Virus record (IMG/VR): IMGVR_UViG_3300031787_004645
Coordinates: 1 to 32,352 of that record
Strand: one strand, 5' to 3'
DNA from: a virus
Length of the DNA: 32,352 nt
Below, piece after piece: positions 1 through 7,686 of the stretch. A program made the position numbers and the translations under genes. The notes under the pieces were generated by a model, which was not told the DNA's origin, ran no database searches, and saw only the letters and a list, made by a program, of their open reading frames with translations. Each line of letters opens with the position of its first letter. Position 1 is the stretch's first letter.

Positions 1-2
1 TG

Positions 3-494
3 TTTTTGGCACAGATTGGGCATGAATCTGCCGGTCTTAGTGTAGTAGAGGAAAATCTAAACTATAGAGCCGATAGACTAGCTGTAGTATTTCCAAAATA
101 TTTTAGAGATGTAAATCCTAATGACTACGCTCGTAACCCAGAAAAGATTGCCAATAGAGTCTATGCAAATAGAATGGGTAACGGACCAGAAAGCTCTGGC
201 GATGGTTGGCGCTACCGAGGTAGATCAATCATCCAATGCACAGGGAAATCCAACTATAGAAGTTGTTCAGAATATCTTTATGGTGATGAAAATATTTTAT
301 TAGAAGATCCTGATATTCTATTAAACCCAGAAGATAGTGTTGCATGTGCTGCTTGGTTCTGGACAACTAATAATCTTAATCAATGGGCTGATAATCAAGA
401 TATTCTTACAGTCACCAAAAAAATCAATGGTGGAACTCATGGTCTTGAAGATCGTACAAGACTATTTAACTTAGGAATGTCTTTACTCGGTTGA
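3..494 (+). CDS. Endolysin, GH19 chitinase-like, 5' end outside window
   Basis: The reading frame is open to the left edge, so this is the C-terminal part (about 164 residues) of a longer protein. The visible segment begins in a motif FLAQIGHESAG, which resembles the catalytic-glutamate region of family 19 glycoside hydrolases (the E of HES). It continues with NPEKIANRVYANRMGNG and GWRYRGRSIIQCTGKSNY, typical of phage GH19 lysozymes that cut peptidoglycan. The expected role is host wall degradation at lysis. The TGA stop (492-494) lies inside the -35 hexamer of the promoter for the next gene. A TTG at position 6 could be read as a start, but the family extends further upstream, so truncation by the window is the better explanation. 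Family assignment is from motifs only. Confidence 0.85.
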   Translation, partial: FLAQIGHESAGLSVVEENLNYRADRLAVVFPKYFRDVNPNDYARNPEKIANRVYANRMGNGPESSGDGWRYRGRSIIQCTGKSNYRSCSEYLYGDENILLEDPDILLNPEDSVACAAWFWTTNNLNQWADNQDILTVTKKINGGTHGLEDRTRLFNLGMSLLG

Positions 495-519
495 CATTCT
501 GACCTACACGTAATATAAT
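491..519 (+). promoter_or_regulatory. Sigma70-type early promoter for the DNA polymerase gene
   Basis: A perfect TTGACA (491-496) is followed after 17 bases by a perfect TATAAT (514-519). Expected transcription start is near 526, giving a leader of about 20 bases with GGAG at 537-540 before the ATG at 547. The -35 box overlaps the stop codon of the endolysin gene. Host RNA polymerase should read this early in infection. Confidence 0.85.
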
Positions 520-546
520 ACACCTTGGTTGTGATTGGAGTGATGA

Positions 547-3054
547 ATGAGTTATTTCTATACAAATGTTTTCAGCCGAGGTGATAAGGTATTTGTTCGT
601 GGATACCGTGAAGGTCGTTGTTTTTCAGAAGTAGTCAACTACAAGCCATATATGTTTATCCCTGCTCGTAGGGATTCAAGGACAGAGTTCCGAACTCTAG
701 ATGGAAAACCAGTAGAAAAACTAGAGTTCGACTCTATCTCCGATGCTCGTGACTTCCTCAAGAAGTACGATGGTGTGGATAATATGGAGATTTATGGTCT
801 CAATAACTTTCCATATCTTTACATCTATGATAAGTTCCGTGGTGAACTAAACTACGATTCATCCAAGATCAATATTATCTCACTTGATATCGAAACGAGG
901 AGTGATGGCTCATTTCCAAATATCGAAACAGCCGATAAGGAAATCACTGCCATCACTATCTCTCGACGTGGTGAAATGGTGGTCTTTGGTCTGAAGTCAT
1001 ATAAGCCTAAGTCTGACAAGATCACTTATGTTCATTGTAAAGACGAATGGGAATTACTTGATAAGTTTCTACAAGTGTGGCAGTCCGGTAGATTCCTACC
1101 TGATGTTCTTACTGGTTGGAATATTGAGTTCTTTGATATTCCATATCTTGTCAATCGAATCACAAATGTCCTAGGTAAGGAACAAGCCAAAAAACTCTCT
1201 CCATGGGGCTTCCTTGAAGAGCGTAAGATTGTTACTCACGGTAAAGAAAATACTACATACACACCTTCTGGTATCAATGTTCTAGACTATCTACAACTCT
1301 ACAAGAAGTTCTCGTTTGGTAATGAGGAAAGTTACAAGCTTGATAATATTGCCGAGGTAGTTCTTGGTGAACGCAAGGTAGACTATAAGTCCATGGGTTA
1401 TGAATCCCTAGAGGATCTATATCAACGGAATCCAGAACTGTTTTTCGACTACAATATCCAAGACGTAGCACTTATTGACCGCTTTGAGGAAAAACTTGGC
1501 TTTATTGAACTTGTCATGGCATTTGCTTATGATGCTAAGGTCAACTATGTTGATACTATGACAACTGTAAAGCCTTGGGATATTATCGTGCACAACTATC
1601 TTCTTGATAGATGCATTGTGGTCCCTCAGTTTACTAAAAAAACAACTGACGATCATCTTATGGGTGGTCACGTCAAGGAAGTCAAACCCGGTATGTATCG
1701 CTGGGTGGTTTCATTTGACTTGACTTCACTCTATCCACATCTTATCATGCACTATAATATCTCACCAGAGACTAAAGTTGGGCGTGAACAATATTGGCCT
1801 GCTCTCAAGTCACTGATTGATGGATATGCGGTGGTAGAAGATCATGGTTATTCCTATGCTGCAAATGGTGTAAAGTTCACAAAGCAAAAGCAAGGCTTTG
1901 CATCAGCACTCATGGAAAAGATGTTCAATGATCGTGCAAACTATAAGACAAAAATGCTTGAAGCCAAAAAGAAACTAGAGTCTCTTCCTACAGAGTCTTT
2001 GGAGCGTAAAGTGTTTTCAAATGAAGTAGCACGATATCACAATCTACAGCTTGCAAAAAAGATCCAACTCAACAGCTTCTACGGCGCTCTATCAAATCCA
2101 TACTTCCGTTGGTTCGATTTTGATATGGCTGAGGCTATTACTTCATCTGGTCAGCTCACAATTCAGTGGGCGGAACGATACATCAATGAGTACATGAATA
2201 CAGTTCTGAAAACTAAATCAGTCGACTATGTGATTGCATCTGATACGGACTCACTTTATATCAATATGGAACCACTAGTCAATCTACTTGGTGTAAAAGA
2301 TCCTCTAAAGATTGTGGATGCACTTGATAAGTTCTGTAATACTAAGATTCAGAATGTTATTAAAAAAGCATTTGACGATCTAGCAGACTACATGCACTCC
2401 TATGATAAAAAGATGTTTATGAAGCGTGAAACTATTGCTGACAAGGGCATCTGGAAAGCCGCCAAGATGTATATTCTAAATGCCTGGAATATTGAGGGTG
2501 TTCAATTCTCTGAACCACAACTCAAGATTCAGGGTATTGAGGCAGTCCGATCATCTACTCCTAAAGTATGCCGAGCACATATCAAAAAGTGTCTTAGTAT
2601 TATTATGAATAAGGATGAGGAAACTCTACATCAGTTTATTGCAGAGTTTAAAACTGACTTCATGAAACTACCATTTGAGGACGTAGCATTTCCACGTGGT
2701 ATGAATGGTATGGACAAGTACCGGGATCGGAATACTATCTATTCTAAAGGTACTCCAATCCATGTGAAAGGTGCTTTGCTCTACAATAATCTGATCCAGA
2801 AGCGTGGGCTTGATACAAAATATCAACTTATCGGTGATGGTGACAAGATTAGGTTTGCTTATCTAAAACTACCCAATCCGCTTATGGAACATGTCATTTC
2901 CGTTCCGGATGATCTACCTGAGGAACTTGATTTCTCAAAGTATATCGACTATGATTCTCAGTTCAACAAGTCGTTTCTAGAACCCATCAAGGCTATTGTG
3001 GAAATCATTGGCTGGGATGTAGAAAAACGGTCAACATTGGAGTCATTCTTCTAA
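547..3054 (+). CDS. 43: DNA polymerase, family B, T4 gp43-like
   Basis: Replicative DNA polymerase of 835 residues with proofreading exonuclease. Exonuclease motifs: Exo I LDIET (D114, E116), Exo II GWNIEFFD (N192, D197), Exo III YNIQD (Y302, D306). Polymerase motifs: motif A SFDLTSLYP (D391), motif B KKIQLNSFYG (N509 to G513), motif C ASDTDSLY (D566, D568). The C-terminus ends in TLESFF, like the short hydrophobic tail by which T4 gp43 binds its sliding clamp. Length is close to T4 gp43 (898 residues), somewhat shorter. The start at 547 follows GGAG with six bases of spacing; an overlapping ATG at 543 is out of frame. The gene heads the replication block and its stop overlaps the next ATG (TAATG). 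No intron or inserted endonuclease is present, unlike some T4-like relatives. Confidence 0.98.
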   Translation: MSYFYTNVFSRGDKVFVRGYREGRCFSEVVNYKPYMFIPARRDSRTEFRTLDGKPVEKLEFDSISDARDFLKKYDGVDNMEIYGLNNFPYLYIYDKFRGELNYDSSKINIISLDIETRSDGSFPNIETADKEITAITISRRGEMVVFGLKSYKPKSDKITYVHCKDEWELLDKFLQVWQSGRFLPDVLTGWNIEFFDIPYLVNRITNVLGKEQAKKLSPWGFLEERKIVTHGKENTTYTPSGINVLDYLQLYKKFSFGNEESYKLDNIAEVVLGERKVDYKSMGYESLEDLYQRNPELFFDYNIQDVALIDRFEEKLGFIELVMAFAYDAKVNYVDTMTTVKPWDIIVHNYLLDRCIVVPQFTKKTTDDHLMGGHVKEVKPGMYRWVVSFDLTSLYPHLIMHYNISPETKVGREQYWPALKSLIDGYAVVEDHGYSYAANGVKFTKQKQGFASALMEKMFNDRANYKTKMLEAKKKLESLPTESLERKVFSNEVARYHNLQLAKKIQLNSFYGALSNPYFRWFDFDMAEAITSSGQLTIQWAERYINEYMNTVLKTKSVDYVIASDTDSLYINMEPLVNLLGVKDPLKIVDALDKFCNTKIQNVIKKAFDDLADYMHSYDKKMFMKRETIADKGIWKAAKMYILNAWNIEGVQFSEPQLKIQGIEAVRSSTPKVCRAHIKKCLSIIMNKDEETLHQFIAEFKTDFMKLPFEDVAFPRGMNGMDKYRDRNTIYSKGTPIHVKGALLYNNLIQKRGLDTKYQLIGDGDKIRFAYLKLPNPLMEHVISVPDDLPEELDFSKYIDYDSQFNKSFLEPIKAIVEIIGWDVEKRSTLESFF

Positions 3055-3365
3055 TGGCAAAATATGATTATGGTGGTGGATGTCCGTGTGGATTATATAA
3101 AGAATGTGAACCAAACTGTGAATATAAGGAAACAAAAATGAAAGAAGAACATGACTTCGGCTTTTCATTTGCAGACTCTACAGAACTGTCGACTGAAGTA
3201 GATACAGCAAATGAAAAACTAGAAAAACTTCGAGCCATGATTCTACCATTTCTCACTAATCTTAAAAAGAATCCTGAAAAGGATATGATTAAGTGGAATG
3301 GTAAAGATCGTGTAGAAAAGATTGATGAGTTTATCAAAAAGATTAATAAGTTAGTTGACGATTAA
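3054..3365 (+). CDS. Conserved phage protein with Cys-rich N-terminus and possible internal start
   Basis: A 103-residue protein of unknown function, translationally coupled to the polymerase through TAATG. Residues 1-28 are rich in Gly and Cys (C10, C12, C18, C22), a possible metal-binding knuckle. Residues 29-103 are charged and probably helical. An internal ATG at 3138 (residue 29) has a good ribosome binding site, AAGGA at 3126-3130, seven bases upstream. A 75-residue product could therefore be made separately. From memory of T4-like genomes, the Cys-rich piece and the helical piece may occur as separate proteins, which I cannot check here. The position between polymerase and uvsX suggests a replication accessory, but nothing in the sequence proves it. 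Confidence 0.8.
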   Translation: MAKYDYGGGCPCGLYKECEPNCEYKETKMKEEHDFGFSFADSTELSTEVDTANEKLEKLRAMILPFLTNLKKNPEKDMIKWNGKDRVEKIDEFIKKINKLVDD

Positions 3366-3383
3366 TATTGTTTGGTATATAAT
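3355..3383 (+). promoter_or_regulatory. Sigma70-type promoter for uvsX
   Basis: TTGACG (3355-3360), a 17-base spacer and TATAAT (3378-3383) overlap the end of the preceding gene. Expected start is near 3390. The leader of about 19 bases contains GGAG at 3399-3402 ahead of the ATG at 3409. A second TATAAT at 3392-3397 has no matching -35 box. Confidence 0.75.
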
Positions 3384-3408
3384 TACCATAGTATAATTGG
3401 AGAGAAAT

Positions 3409-4443
3409 ATGAGCCTCAAAGAACGACTTATTAAAAATAGCACTATTGATTTTACTTCAACTCTTACAGAGTCTAAAGTTTATAATAAAAACGATATGAT
3501 TCCTACTCCAGTTCCAGGGATCAATATTGCATTGGGTGGAAGTATTGATGGTGGTATAACACCTGGTCTACTGGTACTTGCTGCACCATCAAAGCACTTT
3601 AAGACTGCTTTTAGCCTTCTCATGGCTGCTTCGTTTCTTAAGAAGTATCCTGATGGTATTATTCTATTCTATGATTCTGAGTTTGGTACTCCACAATCTT
3701 ACTTCACTTCATTTGGTGTTCCTCTAGAATCAGTTGTACATACACCTATTACTGATATTGAACAACTTAAGTTTGATATCATGCAACAGCTAAACGAACT
3801 TAAACGTGAAGATAAAGTAATGATTATTGTCGATTCTGTTGGTAATCTTGCTTCAAAGAAAGAAGTTGAGGATGCTCTGAAAGGTTCTTCTGCGGCAGAT
3901 ATGTCCAGGGCTAAGCAATTAAAAAGTCTCTTTAGGATGATTACTCCTCATCTCACGCTAAAAGATATTCCTATGGTAGTCGTGAATCACATCTATATGA
4001 CTCAAGAGATGTATTCAAAGCCAATTGTATCTGGTGGAACTGGAATTTATTATTCCGCAAGCAATATTTGGATCATTGGGCGTCAGCAGGATAAGGATGA
4101 CAAGGAACTAAAGGGATATCACTTTGTCATTAATGTAGAAAAGTCCCGACATGTAAAAGAAAAATCCAAGATTCCAATCACGGTAAATTTTGATTCTGGC
4201 ATTAATAAATGGTCAGGATTCCTTGACTTAGCTCTGGAAGCAGGTTATATTACAAAACCAAAGCAAGGTTGGTATGCAACTCTGGATAAAGAAACTGGTG
4301 AACTAGGTCCAAATAAACGTGCAGCAGATATCATTGACAATAATGACTTCTGGAAGACTCTTCTGGAAACAACAGATTTTGCTGATTGGATTAAAAACAA
4401 GTTTAGTTTGTCCCACGGTGAAATGATAGAAGAAGATGAATAG
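3409..4443 (+). CDS. uvsX: UvsX, RecA-like recombinase
   Basis: A strand-exchange protein of 344 residues that in T4 forms filaments on single-stranded DNA and drives recombination-dependent replication and repair. The Walker A loop APSKHFKTA is at residues 59-67, in the same unusual form as T4 UvsX (SK.FK rather than the classical GKT). Walker B VMIIVD is at 137-142. VVVNHIYM further on matches the RecA-fold motif 4 region. The C-terminus is acidic (MIEEDE). I chose ATG 3409, with GGAG seven bases upstream, over an upstream TTG at 3397, because the TTG would fall on the promoter and ribosome site. It has its own promoter and overlaps the next gene by eight bases. Confidence 0.96.
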   Translation: MSLKERLIKNSTIDFTSTLTESKVYNKNDMIPTPVPGINIALGGSIDGGITPGLLVLAAPSKHFKTAFSLLMAASFLKKYPDGIILFYDSEFGTPQSYFTSFGVPLESVVHTPITDIEQLKFDIMQQLNELKREDKVMIIVDSVGNLASKKEVEDALKGSSAADMSRAKQLKSLFRMITPHLTLKDIPMVVVNHIYMTQEMYSKPIVSGGTGIYYSASNIWIIGRQQDKDDKELKGYHFVINVEKSRHVKEKSKIPITVNFDSGINKWSGFLDLALEAGYITKPKQGWYATLDKETGELGPNKRAADIIDNNDFWKTLLETTDFADWIKNKFSLSHGEMIEEDE

Positions 4444-4693
4444 CAATACTTTAATAGAAACTTTCTATAGTAAAGATGGGAGAAAACAATCTCCCATCTA
4501 TCAGACTGATACTACATTTTACATTGAGTTTTATCACGATGATGTGCTAATCAGTGCTGTAGAACTTAAAGAACATAATATTCATTATGCTCAATCTATT
4601 GCAGAAAACTTTTGTAATGGTATACTTAAACTAGATCCATGGAGGGCTAATGAGTCTATCAAATCTCATCTTCACAAATCTTGTAACCAATGA
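4436..4693 (+). CDS. Small conserved phage protein between uvsX and helicase
   Basis: An 85-residue protein with no motif I recognise. The N-terminal half reads like a small beta-rich fold (TDTTFYIEFYHDD); the rest is amphipathic helix. It overlaps uvsX by eight bases and the helicase gene by 44 bases, which argues for translational coupling within the replication operon. The helicase ribosome site GGAGG (about 4640-4644) lies inside its coding region. A perfect stem-loop (4474-4499) lies about 38 bases after its ATG. Function unknown; a role in loading or regulating replication proteins is only a guess from location. Confidence 0.7.
   Translation: MNSNTLIETFYSKDGRKQSPIYQTDTTFYIEFYHDDVLISAVELKEHNIHYAQSIAENFCNGILKLDPWRANESIKSHLHKSCNQ
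4474..4499 (+). other. Perfect 9-bp stem-loop inside coding sequence
   Basis: AGATGGGAG (4474-4482) pairs without mismatch with CTCCCATCT (4491-4499) around an eight-base loop. No T-run follows, so it is not an ordinary terminator. It lies about 38 bases downstream of the start codon at 4436. Confidence 0.6.
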
Positions 4694-6050
4694 AGAGTAT
4701 GGTAGAAAGGTAATCCCATATCTAAAAGAAGAATATTTTGAGTCTTATTCCGACCGAATCATTTATAAAACTATCAATGCCTATGTAGAGAAATATAACA
4801 AGTTTCCTACAGCAAAAGCTATTGAACTTGATCTAGATTCTCTCAGTCTAGAGGATCGAGTCTATAAGGACTGTAAAGAAATTGTATCTACTATTTCTGA
4901 TAAAGATGATAGAGATCTAGAGTGGCTACTTGACAAGACCGAAAAGTTTTGTCAGGAACGTGCAGTCTATAATGCTATCATGTCAAGCATTCAGATCTTG
5001 GATAATAAAGATCCAAAAAACAACAAAGGATCCATCCCAAAGATCCTACAGGATGCTCTTGGTGTAAGTTTTGATACTCATATCGGACATGATTTCTTTG
5101 ATGATTCAGATCCTCGTTTTGAGTACTATCATCGTACTGAAGATCGAATCCCATTCAGACTTGAATATCTGAATAGAATCACTAAGGGTGGTCTACCAAA
5201 AAAGACACTCAATGTCATTCTTGCAGGACCACACGTTGGTAAATCACTATTCATGTGCTCTACTGCTGCTGGTAATCTTCTGGATGGAAAGAATGTTCTG
5301 TATATTACCATGGAAATGGCTGAGGAAGAGATTGCTCGCCGTATTGATGCTAATATTCTAGACATTCCGATTGAAGAACTCGACACTATCTCAAAGGAAC
5401 TATTTGATAAAAAGATGGCACGTGCCAAGGGTAAGACCTCTGGTAAACTTATTATCAAAGAATATCCTACTTCAACTGCTGGGTCTGCCAACTTCCGCCA
5501 TTTGCTTCAAGAACTAAAGCTAAAAAAGAACTTTATTCCAGATATCATCTATATTGACTATCTGAATATTTGTTCTAGCTCTAGATTGAAGATGGGTTCT
5601 AATGTCAATAGTTATACCTACGTAAAGGCTATTGCTGAGGAACTTCGTGGTCTGGCAGTAGAGTTTGAAGTTCCTATCGTTTCTGCTACTCAGACGACTC
5701 GATCTGGTTTTGGAAACTCTGACGTTGATATCACTGATACATCAGAATCTTTCGCACTTCCAGCAACTGTTGACTTCATGCTTGCTCTAGTAAGCTCCGA
5801 TGAACTTGAAGCACTAGAACAAATTATGGCTAAACAGTTGAAGAACCGATATACCAATCTTCATAAGTGTAAACGCTTTGTGATTGGTGTTGACAAGATC
5901 AAGATGAAGTTGTATGATGTAGAGGAATCTGCACAAGATCTAGTGGATGACTCACCTGTAATGGACAAAGGAGATTTTGGTGATCGTGAAAAAGCTATAA
6001 ATAAAAAGAAGTCTAAGTTTTCTCTCAACGAGTTTGAAGGATTTAAATAA
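4650..6050 (+). CDS. 41: Replicative DNA helicase, DnaB-like, T4 gp41
   Basis: A hexameric 5'-3' helicase of 466 residues that unwinds the replication fork together with the primase. Walker A GPHVGKS is at residues 193-199. Walker B PDIIYIDY is at about 298-304, followed by the RecA-fold segment with SATQTTR. The N-terminal 150 residues are the helical DnaB-type N-domain. The C-terminus is Lys- and acid-rich. Length is close to T4 gp41 (475 residues). A very strong ribosome site, GGAGG, lies a few bases before ATG 4650. The matching primase (gp61-like) is encoded 11 kb downstream behind its own promoter, so the primosome partners are not co-transcribed from one site. Confidence 0.96.
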   Translation: MSLSNLIFTNLVTNEEYGRKVIPYLKEEYFESYSDRIIYKTINAYVEKYNKFPTAKAIELDLDSLSLEDRVYKDCKEIVSTISDKDDRDLEWLLDKTEKFCQERAVYNAIMSSIQILDNKDPKNNKGSIPKILQDALGVSFDTHIGHDFFDDSDPRFEYYHRTEDRIPFRLEYLNRITKGGLPKKTLNVILAGPHVGKSLFMCSTAAGNLLDGKNVLYITMEMAEEEIARRIDANILDIPIEELDTISKELFDKKMARAKGKTSGKLIIKEYPTSTAGSANFRHLLQELKLKKNFIPDIIYIDYLNICSSSRLKMGSNVNSYTYVKAIAEELRGLAVEFEVPIVSATQTTRSGFGNSDVDITDTSESFALPATVDFMLALVSSDELEALEQIMAKQLKNRYTNLHKCKRFVIGVDKIKMKLYDVEESAQDLVDDSPVMDKGDFGDREKAINKKKSKFSLNEFEGFK

Positions 6051-6226
6051 TGAAACTTTATGAAGTCAAGCAGATTGATGATCTATTCTATGTCTTTGAA
6101 ACCGCAAGTGAAAATCAAATCCGGTGGTTCAAGGATAAGAATCAGGCTTGGAAATACTGTAAGTTAATGAACCGAGGACAACTTGGTTTTCAAGGATGGA
6201 CTCCGGCATTTATTACCAAAGAATAA
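6050..6226 (+). CDS. Small conserved phage protein, 58 residues
   Basis: A short gene whose ATG overlaps the helicase stop (TAATG). The protein starts MKLYEVKQIDDLFYVFETAS and contains several aromatic residues (Y, W, F), which suggests a compact beta fold. It is the last gene before the terminator at 6257. Similar length and position are common for small proteins after gp41 in T4-like phages, but I cannot name it. Confidence 0.7.
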   Translation: MKLYEVKQIDDLFYVFETASENQIRWFKDKNQAWKYCKLMNRGQLGFQGWTPAFITKE

Positions 6227-6256
6227 ATAATAATAAAAACTAAAATACTAACTTGG

Positions 6257-6287
6257 GAGCAGATCGAAAGGTCTGCTCTTTTTTTTT
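6257..6287 (+). terminator. Intrinsic terminator closing the replication block
   Basis: GAGCAGATC (6257-6265) pairs with GGTCTGCTC (6270-6278), nine pairs including one G-T, around a GAAA tetraloop. Nine Ts follow (6279-6287). This is a textbook rho-independent terminator. It separates early/replication transcription from the late promoter six bases further on. Confidence 0.93.
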
Positions 6288-6292
6288 AGTTT

Positions 6293-6300
6293 TATAAATA
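6293..6300 (+). promoter_or_regulatory. T4-type late promoter opening the virion block
   Basis: TATAAATA is a perfect match to the T4 late -10 element used by gp55-sigma polymerase. Expected start is near 6306, then AAGGA at 6311-6315 and the ATG at 6324. It lies immediately behind the terminator, as expected at an early/late boundary. Confidence 0.88.
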
Positions 6301-6323
6301 TACTAAAAAGAAGGATCAGTTGG

Positions 6324-6947
6324 ATGAAAAGATTTTTAGAGTTTCTAGAAGAAGGCAAGCGTAATGTACTTCATGCCTTCGACATGGACGAAACACTATT
6401 AGCACATGATTCTAAGCATCTTAAGATCCATATTAGGGATAATAATAATCATCTAATAAGAAGTCTTACTAACCAAGAGTTTAATAGATATAAACTGAAG
6501 CCAGGTGAGCACTATGACTTTAAAGATTTCAGATCAGCAAAGGTCCTTGGTCGTTCAGCTCATCCAATACATACAATGATTAATAAATTGAATAATCTCA
6601 AAAAAAGAGGTTTTAAAACTGAAATAGTGACTGCCAGATCTGATTTGGATGATAAACAACAAGTCAGAAAGCACCTTATGAAGCACAATATCAATATTGA
6701 TACTACTCATCTAAGAAGAGCAGGAAACGTCGAAGGTAGTTCTACTGGTGATAGAAAACGAAAGTTAATTTCTGATTTGATTAGTAAACATGGATATAAG
6801 GAAGTTCATCTTTATGATGATGATATTGGTAATCATAGACATTTTGCAAAACTAAAACAAGAACATCCAGGAGTAAGACTTGTGTCTCATATTGTAAAGC
6901 ACAATGAAAATACTGGTAAAACAGCAATAAAAACAGTGAGGCACTAA
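6324..6947 (+). CDS. HAD-superfamily phosphatase with capsid-targeting-like N-terminus
   Basis: A 207-residue HAD-like hydrolase. Motif I is FDMDET (nucleophile D20, general acid D22). TARSD at 103-107 fits motif II, basic residues near 145-147 fit motif III, and YDDDIGN at 164-170 fits motif IV. The expected chemistry is phosphate-ester hydrolysis through an aspartyl-phosphate. The substrate is unknown; a nucleotide or nucleic-acid 3' phosphate is possible given the neighbours. The N-terminus MKRFLEFLEEG matches the register of the T4 internal-protein capsid-targeting sequence (aromatic 4, F7, L8, E10, then G) and ends at a likely prohead-protease site after E10. First gene behind the late promoter. 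Codon use is more AT-rich than the helicase gene, suggesting separate acquisition. Confidence 0.85.
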   Translation: MKRFLEFLEEGKRNVLHAFDMDETLLAHDSKHLKIHIRDNNNHLIRSLTNQEFNRYKLKPGEHYDFKDFRSAKVLGRSAHPIHTMINKLNNLKKRGFKTEIVTARSDLDDKQQVRKHLMKHNINIDTTHLRRAGNVEGSSTGDRKRKLISDLISKHGYKEVHLYDDDIGNHRHFAKLKQEHPGVRLVSHIVKHNENTGKTAIKTVRH

Positions 6948-6948
6948 G

Positions 6949-7683
6949 ATGTCAGCAAAATCCGATGCTTATGAAAAGACTGTCGCTGATAATATCAACA
7001 GCGTTCCTGGTGTAAAAGCCATTAGGCCTCCTGGTGATACAGGGCTTTCAGATGTACTCATAACTCAATATAATAATAAATCTGCTCGTACTTGGGTTGA
7101 AGTTAAAATGAGTCATACTGATAATCTATCAAACCCTCGTGTTTTTTATTCTGATGGTAAATGGCAAACCACATATAAAACACCAGCAGCCAAAGCAGCT
7201 ATAGATATATTAAATTCTTCAAATCAAGCTCAAAAGTTTATTCAAGATCTTGCTAAATTCAGTGGTATCCCAGTTAGATCTATAAAAGTACCTACAACTC
7301 AATCTGGTTTAAAAGAAGAAGGTGCAGTGCCTTTAATGGTTATGAAGGCATTTTTTAATCAACCAGGTATTAATAGATATATTGCAAATCAAGAAAACTA
7401 CGATCTAGGAAAACTTGTTACAGAACATTATACAATAGGTAAAAAGGAACCTGCACATTATATGCAAGCAGGCGATGATTTTTATATGATAAGTTCTGCT
7501 AATCCACTAAAACTTTCAAATAAAATACCTCTATTAAAAGGTATAGGTGATTTTAAAGTTAGGGTATCAACAAGATCAAACTTTTATGAAGTTCAGGCCG
7601 AAATAAAAATATCTAAGATGCCAAATAGTAGTTTTTCAATGGCGCCTGGTACTAATAAAAATAATCCTTTTTTGAAGAAATAA
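6949..7683 (+). CDS. Probable PD-(D/E)XK nuclease-like protein
   Basis: A 244-residue protein whose N-terminal 60 residues fit the restriction-endonuclease-like core: E9 in an opening helix, D35 in GLSDVLI and E51-V-K53 in TWVEVKMS. This D-(15)-ExK spacing is the usual metal-binding arrangement of PD-(D/E)XK nucleases. The C-terminal two thirds are unfamiliar and could bind DNA or partners. It starts one base after the upstream phosphatase stop and ends three bases before the nucleotidyltransferase, so the three form one late operon. It lacks the capsid-targeting-like N-terminus of its two neighbours. Substrate is unknown. Nuclease assignment is inference from the motif alone. Confidence 0.7.
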   Translation: MSAKSDAYEKTVADNINSVPGVKAIRPPGDTGLSDVLITQYNNKSARTWVEVKMSHTDNLSNPRVFYSDGKWQTTYKTPAAKAAIDILNSSNQAQKFIQDLAKFSGIPVRSIKVPTTQSGLKEEGAVPLMVMKAFFNQPGINRYIANQENYDLGKLVTEHYTIGKKEPAHYMQAGDDFYMISSANPLKLSNKIPLLKGIGDFKVRVSTRSNFYEVQAEIKISKMPNSSFSMAPGTNKNNPFLKK

Positions 7684-7686
7684 GAT

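Noticed and set aside
543-549. ATG at 543 as polymerase start
   Set aside because: Out of frame with the polymerase; reads only a short peptide. ATG 547 has proper spacing to GGAG.
6222-6229. AATAAATA just before the terminator, as a late promoter
   Set aside because: One mismatch, overlaps a stop codon, and any transcript would end at 6287 after about 50 bases. A tiny RNA is conceivable but unsupported.
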